Source: Aplectana chamaeleonis
Lineage: Eukaryota > Nematoda > Chromadorea > Rhabditida > Cosmocercidae
DNA: 64,000 bases
Direction: 5' to 3'
Assembly: GCA_029168955.1 (NCBI GenBank)
Contig: JAPDOI010000442.1
Coordinates: forward strand, 124,001-188,000
Shown: positions 47,738 to 57,670 of the stretch, in pieces
Layout of the letters: each line of letters opens with the position of its first letter
How positions within the stretch are numbered: position 1 is the first letter of the stretch
Made by a program: the position numbers and the translations under genes
The notes under the pieces: model-generated
What the model saw: only the letters and a program-made list of their open reading frames with translations
Told to the model about the DNA's origin: nothing
The model's database searches: none

Positions 47738-47917
47738 GTGAGACTATAATTGTCTTCTGAAGTTGTCTCGTGCCATTTCAATCAATCCCTGCTCAGGTCC
47801 TCGTCATCCTATGAAACCTCAGCGGTTGGCGGCCTTGAACAATCTTGTGGTTCACTATGAACTGGATAAAAAGATGGAAATGCGTTTGTCGCCAAGAGCT
47901 CACGCTATAGATATACG
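47677..47917 (+). CDS. hda-2: class I histone deacetylase, N-terminal exons (partial gene)
   Basis: A lysine deacetylase acting on histones in nuclear co-repressor complexes. Two exons (47677-47737 and 47797-47917) join at GTGAGA/CTCAG to give SSGKKAVYYYHPEVGNFHYG, then PRHPMKPQRLAALNNLVVHY and ELDKKMEMRLSPRAHAIDI. This is the N-terminal signature of class I HDACs (YYY-x2-x-VGNFHYG-x-GHPMKP-R), closest in feel to HDAC3 or HDA-2. The usual GHPMKP reads RHPMKP here. The start ATG gives the normal family N-terminus. The second exon ends in phase 2 at GTTTGT. The catalytic HHGDG and GGLHHA blocks were not found before 64000, so the gene continues beyond the window or across a very large intron. 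Synteny with swsn-7 supports hda-2. Confidence 0.88.
47797..47917 (+). CDS. hda-2: hda-2 exon 2
   Basis: Acceptor CTGCTCAG; completes Gly and encodes HPMKPQRLAALNNLVVHYEL and onward to AIDI plus two bases. In other class I HDACs the next residues are a Phe-His-(S/T) block, which is not found downstream here. Confidence 0.9.
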
Positions 47918-48164
47918 GTTTGTTTCATCCACCATGCCGCGGTTATAAGTTTTGCTTTGGGGATTTCGTTTTTGATGGATTTAGGTTTTAGCCTAGACGA
48001 TTCCTCCAACATTTCAATTTTGATTATGCTCGAAATTTGAATTTTCTACATTGGAACATGCAGTGTTGCTGAAATAGTTTTTTTTCGCGTGTGTATTCGC
48101 CACCTGTCTGAATTGAAATCGAGCACACTTGAGACGCGCATCGCGTTTCGGGATGTGTGTACTA

Positions 48165-48338
48165 TCCTTATCGGAGCGAAATGACGGTCCGCAGTTGCGG
48201 ACAACCGCTGACGCAGCACGCAGGTATATAATCGTGTCGGAACCTCCTGGTCCGAGCTCTATTTTGCGTGGCTTGCGTGTGGCAACAACGGCTTTCCGCA
48301 GCTGCGGACCGGAATTTCTCTTCAATAAAGACAGTAAC
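48165..48338. mobile_element. palindromic MITE (CGGTCCGCAGTTGCGGAC family)
   Basis: Outer blocks ACGGTCCGCAGTTGCGGAC and GCAGCTGCGGACCGGAATTT are near-inverse; a related, better preserved copy lies at 59102-59297. Located in the second HDAC intron. Confidence 0.6.
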
Positions 48339-49020
48339 AGCGTTGCCTGCCGTTTTCACTCAGCATTTGGACCTTTGTAGAAATGCTGCAGTTGATGAGG
48401 ACGATTCACGTCATAAAAGAACGTCCTGGGTAATTACTTCCAAAGCTCTAAGCAATTACTAAGGCCCGTAGTGAAGCTTGGAATTCTCAAGCAGCTTGGA
48501 ATTCCTCCCAAAATATTGTCCTAATTTTGATTCAGCAGTTAAAAAAACGGGCGGGTGTATGATGAAGAATATCTAATTCCAATGAAGAAGTTTAAAGGAA
48601 ATAAGGGGTAGATTTCTGGCAATTTTCTTTTTGTCTTCTATAATTCGAAAAGCAGAAGCAGTGAGGGAGCGGTTGTTTTTTGAGGGGCTCATCACGAAAT
48701 TGAATACTTTTTAATGGCAGTCCACCGCTGAGAGAGGAGCCTTTCAAAAAAAAAACTCACAATTTCACTAGTCTCCATGTTCGACTATCTTGAAACCTGG
48801 GAATTTTGTTTTTATTTTCTGTGTTTTCTTTTGCCGTAGAGGTTGTTAGGTTATAATGGCCGACGTTTCGAAAAAATCGTCGGTTTCAAAGCCTTAATTG
48901 CATAGGAAGATATGTTATCTATCCGGTTTTGTCTTTGGGGCACTTAACCTGTCGTTCACTTAGTGAGTTAAACTAGAGAGGCAACTACCCCAACATCACA
49001 AGTTGGCGGATCCGAGATGC

Positions 49021-49383
49021 TCAACCTACGCGTGGTGGATCTGTGGAGTCGACTACCAAGATCAAGGGGACTCATCAAACGGGCATCAACAACTCCACGA
49101 GGAGTTTTTTTCTGTATGGGAGTGCAAATGGCTGGCTGCTGCACTCCTCCGCATACTACTGCTACGAGCCGGCATTGAGAGGAACCCAGGGCCACCCAGC
49201 AAGACTCCACGATACCCCTGCTGTCATTGTGGATTATCGGCTCAACATGCAAGCGTTCAGTGCGGTGGTTGCCTCGGCCGGGTACACCTCAAATGTTCGG
49301 GGTTAACCAGTTATAATGACTACACTGATGCTTATTGTTGTACTTCTTGCTCTAGCCCCCTAGTGTTCCTCTTCATAGTCTAG
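49021..49383 (+). pseudogene. 2A-like leader and Cys/His finger of element B
   Basis: The frame reads through a leader to LLRILLLRAGIERNPGP and then PCCHCGLSAQHASVQCGGC, VHLKCSG and CCTSC, a PHD-like Cys/His arrangement. No ATG is seen upstream in this frame within the element (a GCG GAT start would need non-AUG initiation or a lost ATG). The leader up to the NPGP shares most residues with element A. The 2A-like motif would release the short leader from the rest of the polyprotein. A stop at 49381 follows a frameshift. Confidence 0.8.
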
Positions 49384-50131
49384 ACATTTTTCAACTCAAT
49401 ATCAATGGCCTGCGTGCCAAACTTGCTGAACTCACATTGTACACTGAACGCTTTCGTCCAGATGTCATTCTCCTTCAGGAGACTAAGCTTAGCCCAACAT
49501 CCCTACCCCGCCTCCCCGGTTATACGTCTTACCACCTCCCTCGCACATCTCATGGTGGAGGCGTCTCTACGTTTGTAAAACCTCTATACCTTCTCATCTT
49601 ATAGCTCTCCCTAATCATAATGTTGTAGAATGTATTGGTGTTCATGTTTTATTGCAAAGTTGCCCTATAGATATTGTTAATATTTATATTCCCCCAATCT
49701 CCTCATGTCCCAATTCGTTTGACCCCACTCCATTTTTGCAATCTGTGCACGCTGCCCTCCCATCGTCTTCTGTTGTCATGCCTGGCGATTTTAATGCTCA
49801 CTCCACATCCTGGTTCTCCTCTCTAGATCCCGATGACAGAGGGGAACTACTTGAGTTTTTTGCTGAGGATTGTGATCTTGTTGCCATTAACGAGGACGCC
49901 CCCACTCGCCTTCCTTCCACGGGCAGGCCGTCCTCTCCAGATGTCACTTTTGTATCATCTTCTCTTGCTGTTTCCTGTAACTGGTCCACTGCTATAGCTA
50001 TGGCCAGCGATCATGTACCCCTATGTGTTTCATTGGATTTGTCTCTCAACAGTCACCTGGCACCTTTCATAGGCTCTCGTAGCAAATTGTACACCAACTA
50101 CCGTAAGGCCAACTGGGTCATGTTTAAATAG
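49380..50131 (+). pseudogene. APE endonuclease of element B
   Basis: The first segment (to about 49600) has FQLNINGLRAKLAELTLYTE and VILLQETKLSPTSLPRLPGY and GGGVSTFV. After a frameshift the frame 49652-50131 has NIYIPPISSCPN, MPGDFNAHSTSWFSS, RLPSTGRPSSPDVTFVS and ASDHVPLCVSLDL. These are the Asn, Glu, GDFNAH and SDH catalytic blocks. A single TAG at 50129-50131 separates it in frame from the RT. Confidence 0.88.
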
Positions 50132-52423
50132 GTGTTACTCAGTCGGGTAGCCTGCTATCCGCTAACCGGCTCCGTTCATGAGAAGGACAAGTTCATTGTT
50201 GATGTCATATGCAACGCCTCCAGAACTGCAATTCCTACAGGGCGCGTTAGAATGTTTCACCCTAACGTTCCCAAAGACGTCCTGGAGCTGATCGAATTAC
50301 GGGACGAGAAGCGCCGAGCTGATCCTGCAGATCCCAGCATTCAACGACTGTCTGATGAGATCTTCAAAATGCTGAATGATTACAAGCGGATGCGTTGGAT
50401 GGAGTTCACAGAATCCTTGAACTTCTCCACTGATGCAAAGAAGACCTGGAGCATTCTTAAGCGGTTATCTGGGAAGAAAATGGCAGCGGATCGCAACATG
50501 CTTGAGTTCCCGTCAGGGAAATTGGAGTCCGGATTTAAGGCTGCATGTCGACTTGGAAAACACTTTGCTTCAGCGACGTCCCGCCGTGATCGTTCCAACA
50601 GGCTCGTTCTCCGGTCTATAAGGAAACTCAGCCGAAAAGATGTACCTGCCATAACTGGCTCTGAGATGTCTTCCCTCATCAAGTCCATGAAGAACTCGCG
50701 AGCCGAGGGACCCGACGGTGTGTCAGCCGTCCATCTCAAGCACTTGCCGGAAGAGTTCCTTGAATTACTTTGTGACCTAGTCTACTCGTCATTCAGCACA
50801 GGTGTCATCCCCGCTAGATGGAAGCAAGCAATTGTTCTTCCGATCCTCAAGCCTGGCAAACCAGAAGATCAAGCAACTTCGCATCGACCGATCTCCCTTT
50901 TGTCCCCTATTGCTAAGTTAGCGGAGAAATTCATCAACCCGCGCCTCCAAGAAGCATTACGACATAACGTGCATCAACATGGCTTCAAGAAGGCCCACTC
51001 TACCATTACGGCACTCACGTCCATCACAGAACACATAATTGCTGGCTTCAACATGAAGCCTCCAGCTGGTAGAAGTATTGTCGTGGCGGTTGACTTAACC
51101 GCTGCCTTCGATAACGTCAGTATTCCGCTGCTGTCCAAATCGATCCTGGACTCTACTATTCCTGACTGGTGCAAAAGATGGACAGATAACTTTGTCAAAA
51201 ATCGTTCCATTCGTGTGAAATTTGATGGGCACTTATCGAAGTCTGTGCCCCTGAAGGCAGGCGTTCCACAAGGAGTTCTATCTCCCAGCTTGTTTTCTTT
51301 GTATCTATCTGATGTGCCAAAGCCGTCGTCAAACATCCACTTATGTCTATATGCGGATGACATCACTATTATTTGTACTGACCCTGTCATCGATCGAGCC
51401 ACTGCTGAGATGAATAAATACCTCGTCAGTCTGGCCAAGTTCCTTGAATCGAAGCAGCCAAAGGTCTCTCCTACCAAGTCCAGCGTCACTTTGTGCACTA
51501 CAGCGACCGCCGAACACAAGCTGCATCCCAAGATTCTTTGGGAAGGAAATATGCTGCCCTTATCAAAACACCCTCGTCTATTTGGTGTATTCCTGGACCC
51601 GTCACTGCGTTTTCACGAAAACACACGTATTCGAGCTGCTGCTGCGAACACACGTAACAACATTCTACGTTCGCTGGCAGGCACTACATGGGGCAGCTCT
51701 AAGGAAATTTTGCGAACCACCTACAGGGCTATTGTGCAGCCGGTGCTGGAATATGGAGCCCCAATATGGTCAAGACACCTGTCGGAAGCCTCTTTGAGCA
51801 AGCTTCAGCGTGCACAGAACACTGCTCTACGCGTGATCACTGGATGCCCTCGATCCACTCCGGTATTTCATCTACATCAAGAGTGTTCGCTGCTACCTGT
51901 AAAGCAGCATTGTCAACTCCAGTCGCAACAGTTCCATGTTGGCATTGTAAGGAATTCCACACACCCTAATTTCCCATTACTATCATCTGGTCCCCATTTC
52001 CGACATATTCGCTCGCCACTTCATGCTGCAGTCTCTGTCTTGGATCGTCAACGTTGGGCGACGTCGGAGCTCAATCGCGTCAGACTACTGCAAATGGAGC
52101 ACACCCGATTCGTCAGAGAATACCTCTCCAGTGCTCCCCTAAATCCAATTCTTGGTGACGTGCCACCCCCGATCGATGACAGCGAAACGGACCTACCCAG
52201 ATGTACACGCGTCATCCTGGCAGATCTACGATGTGGACACTCCTCACACCTCAAGGACTTCGTCCATAAGATCGACTCGTCGATCCCCGACGAATGTCCT
52301 GACTGCCACAACCCAGGGCACGATTCATTTCATTTATTTTCATGTCCTGCAAGGCCGACTTCTCTAACAGTTATGGATATGTGGACGAACCCGTGCGATG
52401 TGGCTGCCTTTTTACACCTATAA
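50132..52423 (+). CDS. reverse transcriptase ORF of element B (763 codons)
   Basis: Open from 50132 to the TAA at 52421. It contains RAEGPDGVSAVHLKHLPEEF, HRPISLLSPIAKLAEKFINP, HGFKKAHSTITALTSITEHI, VDLTAAFDNVSIPLLSKS, AGVPQGVLSPSLFSLYLSDV and the catalytic YADD at 51350-51361 (about residue 407). The thumb LFGVFLDPSLRFH, AGTTWGSSKEILRTTYRAIV and LEYGAPIWS follow, and the C-terminal knuckle is CPDCHNPGHDSFHLFSC. All RT core blocks look intact. The natural protein would begin far upstream with the 2A leader; the TAG at 50129 is the only break at this junction. A source of RT activity only if read-through or a different allele restores the frame. Confidence 0.9.
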   Translation: MLLSRVACYPLTGSVHEKDKFIVDVICNASRTAIPTGRVRMFHPNVPKDVLELIELRDEKRRADPADPSIQRLSDEIFKMLNDYKRMRWMEFTESLNFSTDAKKTWSILKRLSGKKMAADRNMLEFPSGKLESGFKAACRLGKHFASATSRRDRSNRLVLRSIRKLSRKDVPAITGSEMSSLIKSMKNSRAEGPDGVSAVHLKHLPEEFLELLCDLVYSSFSTGVIPARWKQAIVLPILKPGKPEDQATSHRPISLLSPIAKLAEKFINPRLQEALRHNVHQHGFKKAHSTITALTSITEHIIAGFNMKPPAGRSIVVAVDLTAAFDNVSIPLLSKSILDSTIPDWCKRWTDNFVKNRSIRVKFDGHLSKSVPLKAGVPQGVLSPSLFSLYLSDVPKPSSNIHLCLYADDITIICTDPVIDRATAEMNKYLVSLAKFLESKQPKVSPTKSSVTLCTTATAEHKLHPKILWEGNMLPLSKHPRLFGVFLDPSLRFHENTRIRAAAANTRNNILRSLAGTTWGSSKEILRTTYRAIVQPVLEYGAPIWSRHLSEASLSKLQRAQNTALRVITGCPRSTPVFHLHQECSLLPVKQHCQLQSQQFHVGIVRNSTHPNFPLLSSGPHFRHIRSPLHAAVSVLDRQRWATSELNRVRLLQMEHTRFVREYLSSAPLNPILGDVPPPIDDSETDLPRCTRVILADLRCGHSSHLKDFVHKIDSSIPDECPDCHNPGHDSFHLFSCPARPTSLTVMDMWTNPCDVAAFLHL

Positions 52424-53115
52424 AGAGAAGCTCTATGTGGCCGATAAGAAGAAGATCTCAAGTTGGCGGTCGCTGTACTGCTATATTTTAGTGGCGCTTT
52501 GTAGCCAATTATTAATGCGGCGACGATGTTTTCTCGGCGTGGGGAGCAATGACATGAACAAACAGTAACTGGATAAGGCGTAACCAGTAGAGCGAAATCA
52601 TATGCAATAAAACCGCGAAATTCTCATGGTTTTGACGCGTGTTGGTGCGTAGAGGCGGTTAGAGACAGTGAGAGAGCGCATGGCAGACGGAGGAAGCAGG
52701 ATCGGCCGCGCCCCTCGCGCCTTGAGTCGTGAGAATTACGACATTTAAAACAGAGATCATACATAGCGAAAGTATATATAATATACACACATTACTTTCG
52801 CTCTACTGGCTACACTTTATCCAATTGCGGTTTTTTTTATCTCATGGCTCCTGCCGCTGAGAGAACATCGTCGGCGAAATAACTATTGGCGACAAAGCGT
52901 CATTAGAGTATAGCAGTACAGCGACCGCCTGGTTGTGATGTTGGGGTAGATGCCTCTCTTGTTTAACTCACAAAGTGAACGACAGGTGAAGTGCCCCAAA
53001 GACAAAACCTGGTAGATAATTGAAACCGACGATTTTGTAGAAACGTCGACCATAATAAATTTTTCACCTAACAACCTGCACGGCAGAAGAAAACACATAA
53101 AAGAACTCGCACTCA

Positions 53116-55030
53116 CAGTTTTTTTTTATCAGCGTGAGCCGAGCAAAGGTATCAGAAAGCGCGGGATGCCTTTCTTTGCTTTTCGAGATTTCATGACCGC
53201 ATTGATGATTGTGGATTATGTTTGTATTATTATCGAAGGACCAAGCTCTATTTCTTATCATACGACCGCTCGCTTTGTTAGATTTGCTTTTCCAAAATCA
53301 GGACGAGGTTTCTGGTGGAGCTTGTCCTAAAATTTTCCAGGCTCAACTACGGGTCTGATATTTCTCCACATAATCATCAATTTATAGCTTATTGTGAATC
53401 TGTATTGTTTTGTCTAGTCGGAAATTAGAGCCCAGCAGGTTAAAGGCAGTGTTCGCGATGATTTATCGTTGTTGAGTTATTACCGCTAAACGCTTGTGCG
53501 GGTGTCTAGAATCACTATGCGAACGGAAAAACGACCACAAACGGCCCGTTTCCGCTGAAAATTACCAACTTTTTCACAAGGGTTTTCAGCCGTGGACGAG
53601 GGCAGCTCCGTTGATAATCGGTGGTGGACGAGTCCACCAACCCGCACAAGTTGAAACCGCCGTCTAATCAATGACGGCACAGCTGGGTGCTCGCTGATGT
53701 TGATTGGGTGTGGGCTTTTTGGGTGTTTCACATGATTTTGCTCATTTAAAGATCTATTTTGAGCCGTCTTCCTGCCACAACTATTATTTGCAATGAGTGC
53801 ATTACATAGCATGCTTTGTGTTTTTGTATAATTAACCCTGCTGAACAACAGAAATTAAGAGTTAAAACATGGTTTTAGTGTATCGAATAAGCACTCGTTT
53901 CTCCATTTTTCGTTAAGTTTACTGGGTTTACTTTTTGAGTTGCTTACATTTTTAGGCCACTTTTCAGAAAAAAATCAAGTGTTTTCTTTACTTGTCCGCA
54001 GGAAGATAGTGTTCGTGAACAGTTGCTCGGTAGAGCGATCCGTTAATGGGAAGATTGTTTGTATTTACCCTCCTACCCTTCATTTTTTTCTGACACTTTC
54101 CGTTGAAACGGGAAAATGGAGCAAAAAGGGCATGCCATAGTGCCGCTTTGGGCGTCACTCCCTAGGCGAAATGCGCTGGCGACGCGCGCTTCCTAGATGC
54201 CGCTTGTTTGCGGAACCTGCCGTCCATAGTTAATTCATAGAAATCGCGTATCCTCTCTATGCTGCAGGACATTGAATACTTTTACTTTTGTACCTGGGTT
54301 TTCAGAATATCAACCAGATTTTACACTTCTGTGAACAAAATGGGAGTTCCTGACTGGGCTCAGAGCAAATTTCGTATGATATAACGCCCTTGTCCCCTCT
54401 CTCCACACAGGTCCGCTAACACCCTATTCAAACTTTTGCGGATGCGGCGAAAACCGCGGGAGATCAATAGAAACATGTGAAATTAGATGTCTGATACCGT
54501 TATCAGACATCTAATTTTCCGTTTTGAAACTGTAGCGAATCTCTGGTTTCTTACTTGATAATCGCGGCATTTGCCGCTCTCGCAAAAGTATGACGAAGGT
54601 GTAAGATTCATGAAAAAATTGCTCCAACATGCTATATACTCTGCTCAGAACTTCTCGCTCTAAAAAATCGTTTCCAAGTGTCATAAAATGCTACGGAAAA
54701 TTTGTTAAAAGTGGGAGGAGACGGCTCAAATTGGTGCACGATCCGTAAAAGGTAAACTCGTGGAACACTGAGCTTGGGAGTGTTTAAAAGAAAACGATAA
54801 ATGGCTATCATAAAGGCAAGACTGATCGATGAATATCGACATAACAGACAAAAGTACACAAGGTTTGAGCTATGTTTCATCAAGTATCCTCTATCTACAA
54901 GCCAAATTCGCTTTTTTAAAGGCTAGCTTGCTTGGATGAGTCCAGGGGGAGTAGGCAGCGGAGCGGTCGGTCATGGCAGAATATTACAGTGATAAAGAGA
55001 TTTTGGCATGATAAACCCGATAAACCTTAA
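53116..55030. other. unassigned sequence with one perfect stem-loop
   Basis: A TTAAAGGCAGTGTTC-type terminus lies at 53440. At 54480-54517 AAATTAGATGTCTGATA and TATCAGACATCTAATTT form a 17-bp perfect stem with a 4-base loop. No gene recognised; possibly HDAC intron. Confidence 0.5.
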
Positions 55031-55032
55031 GC

Positions 55033-55170
55033 CTCTTTCACACTTGCCCGACCGACGTCGGACGACTCGTTATCGAATGTGTAATATCTATCCACCCTAC
55101 CCTATCCATCTTAACTTATCGAGCTTGATAAACAGCCGTCCGACGTCGGCCGACAAACTATGAGAGGGGC
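55033..55170. mobile_element. small palindromic MITE
   Basis: CCGACCGACGTCGGACGACT at 55050 and AGCCGTCCGACGTCGGCCGA at 55132 are near-inverse. Outer CTCTTTCACA and TATGAGAGGGG also pair loosely. About 138 bp. Confidence 0.55.
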
Positions 55171-56329
55171 TTTACTCCGACAGGCTCGAAATGAGGGAGC
55201 TAGGCTATACTTCTCGTGGGTTAGCGGAGCGAGGTGAGACAGCGAGAAAATGTGGTGGAGAAGGATACACGGCAGAGGCGATCGACCGGAGTAACCTTCT
55301 CTACGAAACGGATGATAGCTTATGCGGCTAATTCTTCTGCTAGCGATATTGCGGACCACATTGGCAAGGCAGTTAAGTCCCAATGGCTGGACCTTACACT
55401 AAATTTTATCATGGTATCACTTCTTGTTCGACTTCAGGCGAATCGAATTGCGAAAAATAGGGAGAAAAAATTCCTACCCACGTCGAGATTTCGCCCACCC
55501 ATGGCTTCTAAACTCTCACTACAACTCAGGGAATGTTCCTCGTGGACATCAAAATTTTGGAAAATCTCATTATTGGGCAAGATTTCTGCGAGGATGCATT
55601 TTTTCCTCTAACCTCCCCACTCCCATCACCTCTGATGCACCCGAGAGCTACTAAGTCTCATCCTGATGCAGAAGGGGCAACTCAGGCTCCGATTCGCAGT
55701 ATTCAAAATGATCGAGCCCGTTGGGAATGTTATAAAGGAGAGCAGTATACAACTCTTTGGAGCAATGCGCACATGGTGCACTAAAGGAGTATATGTTGTT
55801 CTCTTTTCCAGGACATATATCTACCCCTGCAGTGCACCATATAAATTTTGCTGCGGAAGGAATGAGGAACATATACTCTTGCGTAGCGGAGGTGATCCGA
55901 TGAAAATGAGAATACATTGCTGCGATGCCCACAATGGCAGCAATGACCTAAACGTCCCAACATGATTACCTCCCCTTCGTGTGCTACGACGGCTCATTTC
56001 CGCACCGCAATGTAAACTCGAGGAAACATAACGTCGGCATGGATCTTAGTGATACACTGTGTCCCCCACTGAAATCTGGCGCAAACTCGGTGCTCCTTTG
56101 TTATTTTTTCTCCTATGCCAACTGTACATGCGCAATTAGACGAGAAAAAGGCAAGAAAAAAAAGCAACATTTATTACTTGGCAAATTCGGTGAGGAGAAA
56201 AGGATAGTAAGAGGCTATTCTTATGGGTGTCACATACAGCGCCGAATGTTGCAGCATACACCGTTCGAAGCATGTTTCTTGGTCTTCTCCGGAACATGAA
56301 TTGAGAGCCTGAAACATTTGGGTAACAAT
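55171..56329. other. unassigned sequence
   Basis: Short overlapping ORFs on both strands (for example 55666-55965 and 55651-55932) without recognisable domains. A local inverted pair around GTATATGTTGTTCTCTTTTCC / GGACATATATC exists near 55785-55820. No gene is supported. Confidence 0.4.
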
Positions 56330-56420
56330 TTAACCCATTCACGACCGCGTGTCCCACCGGTGGGACACGCGTTGACTACCACTTCGGACCGCGTGTCCCA
56401 CCGGTGGAGCACCCTTTTCG
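56330..56420. repeat. CCCATTCACGACC-family end with CCCACCGGTGGGAC palindromes
   Basis: TTAACCCATTCACGACCGCG followed by two copies of GACCGCGTGTCCCACCGGTG. Related to 13826-13985. The right end is not identified; 56421-57540 has nothing recognised. Confidence 0.55.
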
Positions 56421-57539
56421 AAAATCGATTTCTCCACCGCATGAAGGAATTTCTAAACCTACTTATGGTCAATGTATTTACCTATCCTAGAGCCGACTAC
56501 AAACTTCGTGGTCCGCTGGCAGCTTCACCGCTACAATATATCTAACCCATCGAATGCAGCGAGGTCGAAAACCGCAAACTTGAGTACAGATGGCATTTTT
56601 ACAAACAATTAATGGCGTATTTTTTCTTTTTTCCATTACACGATAAACGAACATTACTTCTGAGAGTGGTTAGATCGTATAGCACTATTCCATATATTAC
56701 AGAAATATGATTACTGATACTGCGCACCATTTGCGAGTAGAGAATCGGCTTTTCTTTCGCCCGTATTTTGTTCATAGAAATAATTTCATGCAAAGATCAC
56801 CAATGTAGAGACAATTAGGGCCTTCCCTCCTAAGTCCTGTTTGGTTACGGTTGGTATCCTAGGCCGGGGCTCTACTTCGGTGAAAACTACCTGAGAGAGG
56901 AGCGGACGAGAAAAATGGGGACGCGCAAGAGCAGAAAACGAGTGAAAACATATAAAACGGTTATTACACTAATAATTCCTAGTCAATATTTAATAATAGA
57001 ACTATTTTCTACGTCTAAATGTAAAAAAAACGCTTTTTACAAAAATCTCTTCCTAGAAGGCGCCGAACTGGAGAGGTGAGGGGGTGTCCGAGAAAAAAAA
57101 GGCTTTGAAGATCTGAAAAAGTCATTTAATCAGCATTTTCAAACAATATTAAAATTTAGGAAAATTTTCTTCGTCTCAATGTCAAAAAGAATGCTAACAA
57201 TGTTAACTACAAAAAAAAACTGGCGTCGCAATGCGATAGACCGCAAGAGAGTGGGAGTATGTAGCTAATGCAAAAATTAGTGTAAATCGGGCAAAATATC
57301 ATTTCACTAGGCATTTGCTGGCGATTGAAGAACAGAAGAATGCCTTTCATGGTAATCTACGATGATTAATGTTTGAAACCGCTAGAATTCAACGAATCAC
57401 ATGATTCTCTGGATGGTCTTATCTACACACTTGAAACTTTAGGTGGCCATTTCTCTGTAAGGAAAGAGTTATGGAAGCTGAAACTTTGGAATAATGATTT
57501 TGACGTCAACAGTCGTTGAAAAAACAAAAAAAAACGAAA

Positions 57540-57670
57540 ATCGATTTTTTGGTGGCGTGCCATTCGAGCAAAAGTGGCCCACCGGTGGGACACCGCATAC
57601 GGTGACGCAATATTGCACGCGGTCCGAACGTGCAGCCACCCAAAATTAGGCGTGGTCGTGAATGGGTTAA
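57540..57670. mobile_element. CCCATTCACGACC-family MITE, inverted copy
   Basis: Ends CGTGGTCGTGAATGGGTTAA at 57670. Over 57570-57670 it is the reverse complement of 13826-13925, including TGCACGTTCGGACCGCGTGC. TTAA at the right border. Confidence 0.65.

Larger units (their letters stand above)
49010..52454 (+). mobile_element. non-LTR retrotransposon B (Jockey/CR1-like) with 2A-like motif, nearly intact
   Basis: A 3.45-kb element ending in AAGAAGAAG. Flanked by CAAGTTGGCGG (48999-49009 and 52459-52469), extendable to a 15-bp duplication with one mismatch. It encodes the 2A-like leader, Cys/His finger, APE endonuclease, RT with intact YADD, and C-terminal knuckle. Only two frameshifts (near 49370 and 49590) and one in-frame TAG (50129-50131) interrupt the reading frame. 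Same domain order as element A, with clearly diverged sequence. Confidence 0.93.
48815..53115. mobile_element. palindromic TIR element hosting a non-LTR insertion
   Basis: Sequence 48815-49009 plus 52470-52620 is the inverse of 52790-53115. Examples are CTTTGGGGCACTTAACCTGT against ACAGGTGAAGTGCCCCAAAG, and GGCGGTCGCTGTACTGCTAT against ATAGCAGTACAGCGACCGCC. Arms are ~340 bp with a ~170-bp loop. The retrotransposon at 49010-52454 is inserted in the left arm, so the original element was about 0.85 kb. Confidence 0.82.

Noticed and set aside
49003..49020. Upstream non-ATG start for the element B leader
   Set aside because: This stretch overlaps the target duplication (to 49009), so it belongs at least partly to the host sequence, and no ATG is visible.
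54301..54380. Next HDAC exon after TTTTCAG at 54306
   Set aside because: The translation (ISTRFYTSVNKMGVPDW) lacks the Phe-His-(S/T) block and ends in a stop soon after.
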